From the NCBI GenBank assembly GCA_031261705.1, contig JAISJD010000002.1, positions 1 to 37,155 of the forward strand: a DNA stretch of 37,155 nucleotides. Reading direction: 5' to 3'. Position numbers and translations under genes: made by a program. This DNA is from Lactobacillales bacterium (GTDB lineage: Bacteria > Bacillota > Bacilli > Lactobacillales > Streptococcaceae). The notes beneath the pieces were generated by a model. It had not been told where the DNA came from and ran no database searches. It saw nothing but the letters and a program-made list of their open reading frames with translations. Shown in pieces: positions 6,946 to 15,654 of the stretch. The number at the start of each line of letters is the position of its first letter. The stretch's first letter is position 1.

Positions 6946-8073
6946 CTATTTAAATTCACTTTCGACTGCTTTGAGCGCGGCATTAAACACTTGGTCCATA
7001 TCATAATATTGATAGTTCGCTAAACGTCCACCGAAAATAATATTCTCATATTTTCTTGCTTTTTTCTTATACTGCATAAATAAATCTGAGTTTCTTTGAT
7101 CATTCACTGGATAGTATGCTTCTTTTGTTCTATCCCAATCTTGTGGATATTCACGTGTTAAAATAGATTTGCCTTCCTCGGCTTTTTGATCGAAATGACG
7201 CCATTCCATCACACGAGTAAACGGAGTTTCTGCATCAGTATAGTTTATTACCGCATTTCCTTGCACGTTATCATTGCTGAACGTTTCCGATTCAAAACGA
7301 ACGGAGCGATACTCCAATTCCCCAAATTCATAATCAAAGAACGCGTCAATCATTCCTGTATAGACAACTCGTGGAAATTCAGATACAAATGTTTCCTTAT
7401 CTTTTAAAAAGTCAGTTTCTAACTGAACATCAATCAAGTCACTCGCTAATAATTTATCAAAGATAGCTGTATACCCATCAACTGGGACCCCTTGATAACG
7501 ATGATTGAAATAGTTATTGTCAAATGTAAAACGAGTAGGTAGTCTACGTATGATAAAACTTGGTAACTCGGTAGCTTTACGGCCCCACTGCTTTTCCGTA
7601 TATCCTTTGATTAACTTTTCATAAATGTCTGTTCCGATTAAGCTAATCGCTTGTTCTTCCAGATTCTTCGGTGTTCCTTCAATGCCAGCAGCTTTTCTTT
7701 GTTCTTCAATCTTAACTTTTGCTTCATCAGGCGTTTTTACTTTCCACATTTGATAAAACGTGTTCATATTAAATGGTAGATTGTAAAGTTCACCTTTGTA
7801 GTCAGCCACCACTTGATTGATATATCCATTAAACTCAGTCAGCTCATTCACATAATCCCATACTTCTTTGTTATCTGTATGAAAAATATGAGCACCATAA
7901 TCATGAACATTGATCCCATTTTCCTTATGAGTATACATGTTACCACCCACGTGAGCCCGCTTTTCAATGATTAAAACTTTTTTTCCTCTTTTGGCTGCCT
8001 CATAAGCGAAAATTGCGCCAAATGGTCCTGAACCTACGATTAGATAATCGTAGGATTTATTGTTGTATTTCAT
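6946..8073 (-). CDS. glf: UDP-galactopyranose mutase
   Basis: A 375-aa flavoenzyme converting UDP-galactopyranose to UDP-galactofuranose. The N-terminal FAD motif is GSGPFG (14-19), followed by EKRAHVGGNMYTH and YGAHIFHT, which are hallmark Glf segments; KQWGRKATELP and the C-terminal GGRLANYQYYDMDQ also match the family. Length is normal. The ribosome site is weak (AAAGGCG). It lies between the XcbB-like gene and tagH in the glycopolymer operon and shows that the polymer or its decoration likely contains galactofuranose. The transferase using UDP-Galf is probably one of the two GT2 domains upstream. The 82-nt gap before tagH shows no clear signal. Confidence 0.93.
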   Translation of the reverse strand: MKYNNKSYDYLIVGSGPFGAIFAYEAAKRGKKVLIIEKRAHVGGNMYTHKENGINVHDYGAHIFHTDNKEVWDYVNELTEFNGYINQVVADYKGELYNLPFNMNTFYQMWKVKTPDEAKVKIEEQRKAAGIEGTPKNLEEQAISLIGTDIYEKLIKGYTEKQWGRKATELPSFIIRRLPTRFTFDNNYFNHRYQGVPVDGYTAIFDKLLASDLIDVQLETDFLKDKETFVSEFPRVVYTGMIDAFFDYEFGELEYRSVRFESETFSNDNVQGNAVINYTDAETPFTRVMEWRHFDQKAEEGKSILTREYPQDWDRTKEAYYPVNDQRNSDLFMQYKKKARKYENIIFGGRLANYQYYDMDQVFNAALKAVESEFK

Positions 8074-8098
8074 ATATTATTTCGCCTTTAAATTAGTA

Positions 8099-9070
8099 TT
8101 AGATTTTTAAAAAACCTTCCAACTTAGCATTCAATAAGACATTTAGTAAAGTGATCATTTCAAATTTAGAAGTTGGTCCAACAAGCGCATGAGTTTCATA
8201 AGCAAGTGAATTTTCGGTATCGTATATTTGAATATTTGAAACATTAGAAAGTCTTGAAATTTCGGAAAAAGTTTCAGGTACTTTTGAATTTGAGATAATC
8301 AACGTTTTTCTTAGTTCGCTATTATTATATTTTTTGGAATCATCAATAATTTTGGGAACAAAATCTAACTCACGTGACCCTTTGGTAAAATGCCAATCTC
8401 CTTTCTTCTCTACATAGTAATTTTCATTTACAATTGGATCAATACTAAGACTCTTATAATTTCCTAAAATCCCATGAATTAACGCTCCAGTTCCACCTTT
8501 ATAACTACCTAGCAACACAATATTTTCTTGTTTGACACTATTTTCTTCCAAAAGATATTCAATACAACCTTGTATACGTTCTTCAAAATCTGGATAGTTT
8601 ATTGTGTTCAAATAAAAACTACCATGCGATAAATTAAAATCCATAATTCTCACAACAATTGAATTACTTGGTATATGAGCACGTATATCATTGAAATAAT
8701 TTGGAAAAGTTCGTGCTCCAGCATTATTGCTATCCGGAGCGAAAAGTGAAAAAATAATCACCATTTTCTTATCTTTAAGACCCTTGTATTTTTCATTAGG
8801 ATAGTCTATCGAATAAAATATACCATCATAATTCAAAATATCTTTTCTTTCCCATATCCAATCAGTTCTTTTGCCGAAGTAAGAAATACCTTCTTTGTGA
8901 TTTCCTAGCATAAAATCATGATTTAATAATTCGAGGGTATTTTCATGAACATCTATACTCTGCCTTGCAAGTTGCAACACAGAACTTGTCGAATATGTTT
9001 TTATTTGAATTTTATCTGAATCAAAATCTGGATTCCATCCATCAAATAAATCTATAGTCTGACTCCTCAT
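8099..9070 (-). CDS. XcbB/CpsF-like capsular polysaccharide biosynthesis protein (alpha/beta-hydrolase-like)
   Basis: A 323-aa soluble protein. The central segment NIVLLGSYKGGTGAL (183-197) resembles the nucleophile elbow of XcbB/CpsF-type polysaccharide proteins and of Asp2-like hydrolases, where the sequence is usually GSSKGG. Here the nucleophile position is Tyr190 with Ser189 beside it. A possible base is His294 in ETHALVG. Such proteins occur in capsule and teichoic-type clusters, with acyl transfer or hydrolysis as a proposed role; the actual reaction is unclear. The gene starts at ATG after GGAGGGTG, immediately after the stop of the 989-aa fusion gene, so the two are tightly linked. 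Family assignment is from memory of motifs and moderately sure. Confidence 0.55.
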   Translation of the reverse strand: MRSQTIDLFDGWNPDFDSDKIQIKTYSTSSVLQLARQSIDVHENTLELLNHDFMLGNHKEGISYFGKRTDWIWERKDILNYDGIFYSIDYPNEKYKGLKDKKMVIIFSLFAPDSNNAGARTFPNYFNDIRAHIPSNSIVVRIMDFNLSHGSFYLNTINYPDFEERIQGCIEYLLEENSVKQENIVLLGSYKGGTGALIHGILGNYKSLSIDPIVNENYYVEKKGDWHFTKGSRELDFVPKIIDDSKKYNNSELRKTLIISNSKVPETFSEISRLSNVSNIQIYDTENSLAYETHALVGPTSKFEMITLLNVLLNAKLEGFLKI

Positions 9071-12040
9071 TTATTTCACCCTCCTATAAATATTTCTAGA
9101 AATATTATATAACACTCCATCTTTACTAAACTTTTTCTTGGCGAATATACGAATTCGATTCATAAACGGATTACCAACAATTTTATTATCTAAAACTAAT
9201 TTTTCCATAGTTATAAATAAATTTTCAATATCTGAATTAGAATATGAAGGAAAAATATTTTCTTTAGAAATTGAAGTTTCTTTAGTTAGTATTTCTAACT
9301 CATTCAAAAGTCTCTCACTGTTTTTTGAATCTGTATATGAAAAGAAATTTTGCACCCTTTCCTTATAAAGTTTTTTCATTTGAAATTTATTATTCGCTAC
9401 ATTCTTCATTTCTTCAGTCACTTCTTCTAAAGTGTTACACACTTTCCCAAATCCCATGGTTTCAAAATCAAAATAACCAACTTTGTTATTTACATTCCCA
9501 CCATCAAATTGATAATAAAGTGTCGGTTTTCCTTGATAGGCAATGTCAAAATAAATTGAAGAATAATCCGTTAACAACAAATCAGCTTTTTTTAGTGCAT
9601 CCACATATCTTTCTTCAAAAGGAATTACATTAATGTAATTAGGAACAATAAATGCACTTTCAACTTCTCTTAATAATGGATGTAACAAAAGTGAAAAAGA
9701 GTTTCCACTGTTATAGAGGTCAAGAAGTTCCTCAGATAATAACAATTCTTGCCAGAGTTGATAAAATTCAGTTTCTTTTAATTTATCAATTTTTACATCT
9801 AATTCATCTGTATCTTCCCAGATTCCATTCCTCCATGTTGGAGAAATCAATATCTCTCCAGTTTTTTTTGACACTGAAAAATCAACATCAAATCTATCAA
9901 ATCTCGGAAAACCAGTATCTTTTACTTCTTTAACAGTATATTCATATCCATAGTCTAGAAAACCTTCTTTTTCATATTCACTAACAGTAACTAAAATTCT
10001 AATGTCCTTTTCAATTTTTCTTAGCCAAAGGCTCAAATCATGCTTTGTTACACCATGCTGCAAGAAAATAAAATTATAATGATACGCATCTCTTAAATAT
10101 CCAAAATGTTTTTCCCAAGGCCGCATAACTGTAAGATTAGCTTGACTTGAAATCAAATTTTGAGCCTGAATAAGCAATTCTTCATGTAATTTGCTACCAT
10201 ATTCAATTAATTTAAACCCTTTTAATTCTAAGCGTTGCCAATCATGTGATTGTCTTTCTAATACAAAATAATTATCCCACTCTGGATGCTTTTCTTGAAC
10301 ATACTTATAAAAAACTTCTGCATTATCGTCCGCTTTATCTTCTCTATCTTGAAAAATATTGATAACTTTATTTGATAATTTACTTTGTAAAGCTATTTTT
10401 CTTAAATAATTTATTCTTTGTAGTTGCTCAAGAGGTGTTTTTTTAATACCATAAATGATACGAGACATCTCAAGTTCAAAACTTCGAATATTATCAAGAC
10501 AATTTTCTTTAATTTCAAAGCATTTCTGTTTAAAATTAAATCTTATCAATTTATTTCCAGCAAAAATATAATTTTTCTCAATTTTATTTCCTATACTGAC
10601 AAGCATCCCGGAAAACTCTACTTTAAGAGGTCTAATAACATTTTTGAAATTAATTTCAATTTTTAAAAACTCACTATCTTTTAAATTTTTTAACGGAATA
10701 TCAAAATTGTACGTATACAGTGCATGTATTGGTAAGCCAATCAATTTAATTCGTGCGGGTTCCGATAAAACTGTACTTTCAAAAACATTCACACCATCAG
10801 TTGCAGTAACAGTCAAATCAATTTCCCCAAATAAATGATCAATTGTTCCAGTAATATTTAAAGAGTCCGTTTCCGCCCTATATTTGATAACATAAATTTT
10901 CGAAATCAAATTTGAAAGAAAATAATTTTTTTCACCATTTAATAATACAACGTCATCTTTTTTTACTATCGGTGCACCTACCGTATGGCCTTTTAATGAC
11001 AATTTACCACTATTTTTGAAAAAAACTAAAGCTTCCTTTTGAAACCATTTTAAATGCCCGATTGAGCGAATAACACTTTCATCAATAAATTGTAAAATTT
11101 CATAAAGTCTGTCAAAGTATACTTCATAAAAATTATCTAAAGGTTCGAACGGTAACTCTTCTCGACGAACTTTCCAAGCTAAGTCATACATGATTACATT
11201 CTGCAACCAACTATCAATACTATTATCTATACTTTCATGCTGATGAATAAGCTTCAACATCATTTCTGCATTTGGAATATACGTTTCCGGATCATTTCTA
11301 GAACTATCCATTGCAGAATCTCCAGCATTTCTCGCTCTATATCTATAGTAAACATTATTGACTAAGCCAAATCTTTGTTCTTGCTCTACTAATTTCGCAA
11401 TTAAAGCTAAGTCTTCTCCATATTTTCTTCCAATTTCAAATCTCATAGTATCATCTGCAAATAAACTTCTTTTAACAAAAGAAGACGAAATATGAACGAA
11501 AATTTTTTTAGGTTTGTTATTAATATCTACAATTTCTGTATCTTTTTCAAATGTGTGGTTAAGAGTATGTGGACCATTTTGAGCTTCAAAAAGCATCAAC
11601 GGGATATGAACAATGTTGACATCTTGATTTTTTTGGAAAAATATTTTGATTTCTAATAAGGTCCCTTCATCTAGCATATCATCAGGATCTAAAAAATTAA
11701 TATATTTTCCCGTTGCAACCTCAATACCGATATTTCGTGCAGAAGAAACCCCACCATTTTCTTTATCAATTACAACAATGTTTTGAGGATATTTTTTTTC
11801 CCATATTAATGCCTTTTCCAAACTATTATCTGTTGATCCATCATTCACTATAACAACTTGAACATTTCTACGAAAATTCAATAATTGATTTTCAAGAGAT
11901 CTCAACGCTTCATCAATATACGGGCTTACATTGTATGTTGCCATGATAATTGAAAATAAAAAATTATTATTTTTATATTTCTCTGGCAATTCCTCTACTC
12001 TTTTTTCAATTATATCTATTTCAATGTCTTTTGTTTCCAA
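9071..12040 (-). CDS. Glycosyltransferase family 2 / CDP-glycerol glycerophosphotransferase fusion, 989 aa
   Basis: Two catalytic modules in one chain. The N-terminal GT-A module (about 25-340) has FSIIMATYN (29-37), VNDGSTD (65-71) and DPDD (118-121). A middle part (about 345-520) is beta-rich with no recognised motif. The C-terminal module (about 550-920) is TagF-like: LQHG (660-663, catalytic-type His662), PTWR (734-737), LLHP (His787) and TDYSS (824-828). The start is TTG, nine bases after AGGAGG, inside the end of the upstream gene (25-bp overlap). An enzyme joining a sugar transferase with a glycerophosphotransferase suggests a polymerase alternating sugar and glycerol phosphate, as known for some TagF-like capsule polymerases. 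The sugar is unproven; galactofuranose is a candidate because glf lies downstream. Confidence 0.8.
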   Translation of the reverse strand: METKDIEIDIIEKRVEELPEKYKNNNFLFSIIMATYNVSPYIDEALRSLENQLLNFRRNVQVVIVNDGSTDNSLEKALIWEKKYPQNIVVIDKENGGVSSARNIGIEVATGKYINFLDPDDMLDEGTLLEIKIFFQKNQDVNIVHIPLMLFEAQNGPHTLNHTFEKDTEIVDINNKPKKIFVHISSSFVKRSLFADDTMRFEIGRKYGEDLALIAKLVEQEQRFGLVNNVYYRYRARNAGDSAMDSSRNDPETYIPNAEMMLKLIHQHESIDNSIDSWLQNVIMYDLAWKVRREELPFEPLDNFYEVYFDRLYEILQFIDESVIRSIGHLKWFQKEALVFFKNSGKLSLKGHTVGAPIVKKDDVVLLNGEKNYFLSNLISKIYVIKYRAETDSLNITGTIDHLFGEIDLTVTATDGVNVFESTVLSEPARIKLIGLPIHALYTYNFDIPLKNLKDSEFLKIEINFKNVIRPLKVEFSGMLVSIGNKIEKNYIFAGNKLIRFNFKQKCFEIKENCLDNIRSFELEMSRIIYGIKKTPLEQLQRINYLRKIALQSKLSNKVINIFQDREDKADDNAEVFYKYVQEKHPEWDNYFVLERQSHDWQRLELKGFKLIEYGSKLHEELLIQAQNLISSQANLTVMRPWEKHFGYLRDAYHYNFIFLQHGVTKHDLSLWLRKIEKDIRILVTVSEYEKEGFLDYGYEYTVKEVKDTGFPRFDRFDVDFSVSKKTGEILISPTWRNGIWEDTDELDVKIDKLKETEFYQLWQELLLSEELLDLYNSGNSFSLLLHPLLREVESAFIVPNYINVIPFEERYVDALKKADLLLTDYSSIYFDIAYQGKPTLYYQFDGGNVNNKVGYFDFETMGFGKVCNTLEEVTEEMKNVANNKFQMKKLYKERVQNFFSYTDSKNSERLLNELEILTKETSISKENIFPSYSNSDIENLFITMEKLVLDNKIVGNPFMNRIRIFAKKKFSKDGVLYNISRNIYRRVK

Positions 12041-13713
12041 TTTCTATTTCCTCCTAATATTCTACTTTCAATAAATTGATATGTTTTATATGAGATATTA
12101 TCATATAAATTGCCAAATAGTATCTCAATATTGTTCATTACCTGTAAACTTAATTGAAAATCATTATTTATAATTTTCAATACTTCTAGTACTACATTTT
12201 CAGTTGTTTCAAATGAGCTTCCAATTATCATATTATTTAAATTAATATAACTTCCTATTTCTTCCTCATACCTTTCCCTATCAAATTGATAAAACACGAC
12301 TGGCTTCCTTTGTATAGCAAAATCCCATGCAACTGAAGAATAGTCCGTAATCAACATAGCTGCATTATTGATTAAAATAGATAAATCGTACTTATCACTA
12401 CTTAATAAATGAATATATTTATTTTCTATATTAAAATCATTTACGAACCGCTGCATGAAAGGATGTAAATAAACATCTAGCTTCAAATCCTTTTCTTTTA
12501 AAAACTGGATTAAAAACTCATCGGTCAATAAGTTATTAATTTCCAAATAATAATCACTCATTAAAAATTCATCATCTGATAAATTAAATAGCCATTGTCG
12601 CCAAGTTGGTACATATAGTATGTTTCCATAATTATTAGTATTCAATTTATTTTTTAAAAATTTATCCCAACGGGTTAACCCTAAAATAGGAACTTTTTCT
12701 GACGAATAATTTAAATTTTCGATTATAATTTTTTGCTCTTCTACATTACTAGAAACAAAATAATCGATAATTCCTGATTTTGCATTCATAACTGGGTCGA
12801 CATCCGTGCCTAATTTTTTAAAAGCAATTACACCATGTTGTAGCATAAAATTCTTTTTTTTATATAATAATTTTTTTACAAATTGTGTCGCATATTTACG
12901 ATTATTATCCAAGTACGCATTTGAAGGAGTTTCGCTTGAAATTAATAATCCCGCAGTTAAAATATGCCAATAGTAACGAAAGCTTCCGGAATATATAATC
13001 TTTTTTTTATATGGTAATAATTTGTCTACTTGTTTTGCATTTTTGTTTATGATGTAATAATAGTTATTTTTTGTTTTGTTTTCTTGAACCCATTGAAATA
13101 ATGCGAAACTATTATCTTGAGCATATTCCAAGTCTTTTTCAAATAACAGCACTTTATTCTTTTGTTCTTTAAAAAGTCTTCTACGATGAATCCCTGCAAT
13201 CAAATATTCCATATGAGTATGAAAAAAATTATCTATTTTTTTTCTATCATCAACAAAAAAATTTAAAAAATCATAATACCCTAATGTAGGAAAAACTACT
13301 CTATTCTTCTTTTTATTCAAGTAATATTTTCTGATTTTTAAATATCGTTTTTTAAATATACTATCTACTCCTGTTGCTGGTATATGATATTCTTTCCCAT
13401 CAATATTGAAAACTAAAATTAATTCGTAAAATGAGTAATGAAAGTTTTGAGTTATTTCTTCTATGCTAAACGAAACACAAATTTTCTCATAATCAATAAT
13501 GTTTACACTAACTTTTTTATCATAATTATTTAATTTTGAGATATAAGAAGAAACTAAGACTATGGAATGATATCTACTTTTTTCTACATCTCTTGTTTCA
13601 ATTTCAACAATTATATTCCCTTTTGATTTTGAAATATTTGTTATTAATATCTGAAAATCTAAAAGAAAGTTTTCTTTAGCCCAAATAACAGGATTTAAAA
13701 CTATCTTTTCCAT
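12016..13713 (-). CDS. TagF-like CDP-glycerol glycerophosphotransferase, 565 aa
   Basis: The N-terminal part (about 1-130) is a non-catalytic, beta-rich region of unknown role. The remainder is a GT-B glycerophosphotransferase with LQHG (291-294), PTWR (369-372), LHP (His417) and TDYSS (456-460), the motifs binding CDP-glycerol and catalysing transfer. The protein lacks membrane helices and is rich in Lys/Asn/Ile, reflecting extreme AT content (bases 12841-12900 hold 11 G/C of 60). ATG follows AGAAGGAG. The 3' end overlaps the fusion gene by 25 bp. It likely extends or primes the glycerol phosphate-containing chain, but acceptor specificity cannot be read from the sequence. Confidence 0.8.
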   Translation of the reverse strand: MEKIVLNPVIWAKENFLLDFQILITNISKSKGNIIVEIETRDVEKSRYHSIVLVSSYISKLNNYDKKVSVNIIDYEKICVSFSIEEITQNFHYSFYELILVFNIDGKEYHIPATGVDSIFKKRYLKIRKYYLNKKKNRVVFPTLGYYDFLNFFVDDRKKIDNFFHTHMEYLIAGIHRRRLFKEQKNKVLLFEKDLEYAQDNSFALFQWVQENKTKNNYYYIINKNAKQVDKLLPYKKKIIYSGSFRYYWHILTAGLLISSETPSNAYLDNNRKYATQFVKKLLYKKKNFMLQHGVIAFKKLGTDVDPVMNAKSGIIDYFVSSNVEEQKIIIENLNYSSEKVPILGLTRWDKFLKNKLNTNNYGNILYVPTWRQWLFNLSDDEFLMSDYYLEINNLLTDEFLIQFLKEKDLKLDVYLHPFMQRFVNDFNIENKYIHLLSSDKYDLSILINNAAMLITDYSSVAWDFAIQRKPVVFYQFDRERYEEEIGSYINLNNMIIGSSFETTENVVLEVLKIINNDFQLSLQVMNNIEILFGNLYDNISYKTYQFIESRILGGNRNWKQKTLK

Positions 13714-13771
13714 TATTGATTTGCTCCTTCTAAATTACATCACTTAATTGATATACAAATTTAATATAATT

Positions 13772-15238
13772 TTATTTAACTAATTTTTTTAAATCCCGTA
13801 CTCCAATTTCCAAATAATTATCAAACACCACAGTAAATCGGAAATTTTTATCCTCAAATTCTTCTGGTAGAGTTACTTGATATTCATTATCGGATATTTT
13901 TTGATACTCTAGTCTTTTTCTTGAGTAAAATGGATCTTTCAGACTGCGAGATTCAAATCCGACAACATTTTGATGTGTAAAAACTTTCAGTAATACTTTA
14001 TTATCTGAAAAGTCTTCTGCAACAGCATAGGCATTTAGTCTTACTTTCGGTAGTTTGCTTGAAAGTACTGGATAATAGAACGAATCATCTAATTTTTTCT
14101 TCATACCTAGCTTGTTATATAATACCCAACGGACAGACTGCCAGTTCACAAACTTGTAAAGGCCGTTAATATCATTTTTCTTCAGATACTTCCAAGTAAT
14201 TTGCCGAACATCACTTCTAAAATAAGGACTTGGATCAAATGCAAGCGTTCCAAGGTATTTATCTAGGTGATTTTTGAAATCTTGCAAGCGTTCCTTACTA
14301 AATTTATAGCCCGTGTCTCTTCTTAGACAAAAATCATAGATTAACCACTCCAAACGACGAGAAAGAAAGCGTTCCTTTGAAGCATCATTTGGAAATTGCT
14401 GATTAATATAGCTTAATGCTCTAAACCAAGAAATCATAAAATGACTATTAATTGACCGACTCAAACTTGCATTATCTACATCACGATTCAAGAAAGTGGT
14501 TAATTCTTTTCCTTGAGTAATTGCCTTAGAAAATTGCAACGCTTCATAAAAGAAAGTGACATCATCCGCTACTCGTTGATTAACAAAATGTAGATTGTTT
14601 TCATGAACGAGTGCTAAGCGTAGCATAATTGCTTGCGGACCTAACCAACCATAAAACTCTGGTGGAAGTTCTTCTATTGAACGATTCATAAAATCGCCAT
14701 CTATAAAATAAGGTTTACTTTTCAAAGTAAGTTTTTCGTCTTCACTTTGTATCAACCCAGATACAGCAAAATCATCTTTTGATTTATCAAGTAGTCCAGA
14801 TAAATAACTTAATGCCTCTTTGGTGTACCAATCATCTGCATCTAAAAAGACGACATATTCTCCACGCGCATTTAAAATGCCAACATTTCTAGGACCATGC
14901 GCCCCACCGGTATTCTTATCCAATTGATAAATTTCAATATTTGGGTATTCCAGCGCATAAGGTCTAACGATTTCCAGTGAGTTATCTGTTGAACAATCGT
15001 CTACGAACAAGACTTGAATTTGTTCTATACCGAGCGTTTGTTCAACTAGCGAGTTCATCATTCTCTCTAGATAAGGGCCATTATTATAATTAGCAATAAT
15101 GACAGAAACTTTTGGAACGGGAGTTATCACTCTTGAAGTATATAACTGGAAGCTCGGTAGTTTTTCCTTCCAAGAAAAATCCTCTAAATTATATTGATAT
15201 TCCTCAAATTCTTGTCTAACTTCTTCAAAATCTTTCAA
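13772..15238 (-). CDS. Family 2 glycosyltransferase, 488 aa
   Basis: The GT-A domain occupies about 40-330: VSVIIANYN (44-52), VDDCSTD (79-85) and LDADD (132-136), the metal/nucleotide-sugar binding motifs. The C-terminal about 150 residues form a separate domain of unknown role, similar in layout to other teichoic acid glycosyltransferases. No transmembrane helix is seen, so it probably acts at the inner face of the membrane. The start is TTG with GGAGG seven bases upstream, overlapping the tagD stop region. It sits between tagD and the TagF-like genes, which suggests it adds a sugar to, or within, the glycerol phosphate chain. Donor could be UDP-Galf, UDP-Glc or UDP-GlcNAc; the sequence does not decide. 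Confidence 0.8.
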   Translation of the reverse strand: MKDFEEVRQEFEEYQYNLEDFSWKEKLPSFQLYTSRVITPVPKVSVIIANYNNGPYLERMMNSLVEQTLGIEQIQVLFVDDCSTDNSLEIVRPYALEYPNIEIYQLDKNTGGAHGPRNVGILNARGEYVVFLDADDWYTKEALSYLSGLLDKSKDDFAVSGLIQSEDEKLTLKSKPYFIDGDFMNRSIEELPPEFYGWLGPQAIMLRLALVHENNLHFVNQRVADDVTFFYEALQFSKAITQGKELTTFLNRDVDNASLSRSINSHFMISWFRALSYINQQFPNDASKERFLSRRLEWLIYDFCLRRDTGYKFSKERLQDFKNHLDKYLGTLAFDPSPYFRSDVRQITWKYLKKNDINGLYKFVNWQSVRWVLYNKLGMKKKLDDSFYYPVLSSKLPKVRLNAYAVAEDFSDNKVLLKVFTHQNVVGFESRSLKDPFYSRKRLEYQKISDNEYQVTLPEEFEDKNFRFTVVFDNYLEIGVRDLKKLVK

Positions 15239-15240
15239 TT

Positions 15241-15654
15241 TTAATCCTCCACGTCGCCTTTATTTTGCAATTCTTCCTTGATTTGTGTGGTACTAACTTC
15301 AGGAGTTCTTGGTAAATAAATAACATCGACAGTTGTTTTTTCTTCAAGGAAATCAAACTTTCCTGCCCAGTCATCCCCCATGACAAAGGTATCTACATGA
15401 TATTCTTTAATATCAGTAAGTTTTTGATGCCAACTATTTTCTGGAATTACTAAATCAACATAGCGAATTGCCTCCAATAGACGTTTCCTTTTTTCATAGG
15501 AAAAATAACTTTTTTTGTGTTTTGCATTCCAGTTAAACTCATCTGTGGATAAAGCTACAATTAAATAATCTCCGTATTTTTTTGCACGTTGTAATAGATT
15601 GATATGACCGTAATGCAACAAATCAAAAGTACCATAAGTGATGACTCTTTTCAT
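15241..15654 (-). CDS. tagD: Glycerol-3-phosphate cytidylyltransferase
   Basis: A 137-aa nucleotidyltransferase that makes CDP-glycerol from CTP and glycerol 3-phosphate, the donor for all the TagB/TagF-type enzymes here. It opens with RVITYGTFDLLHYGH, containing the HxGH motif at 14-17, and ends with the STTQIK signature. The start at 15654 is chosen because GGGGGA lies just upstream and the family begins at this point; an in-frame extension to 15687 has no support. The ATG overlaps the stop of the upstream transferase gene (ATGA), implying translational coupling. Confidence 0.93.
   Translation of the reverse strand: MKRVITYGTFDLLHYGHINLLQRAKKYGDYLIVALSTDEFNWNAKHKKSYFSYEKRKRLLEAIRYVDLVIPENSWHQKLTDIKEYHVDTFVMGDDWAGKFDFLEEKTTVDVIYLPRTPEVSTTQIKEELQNKGDVED

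Noticed and set aside
9138-10838. Plus-strand reading frames antisense to the 989-aa fusion gene
   Set aside because: They lack ribosome sites, have biased low-complexity composition, and lie opposite a gene with clear catalytic motifs in the other frame.
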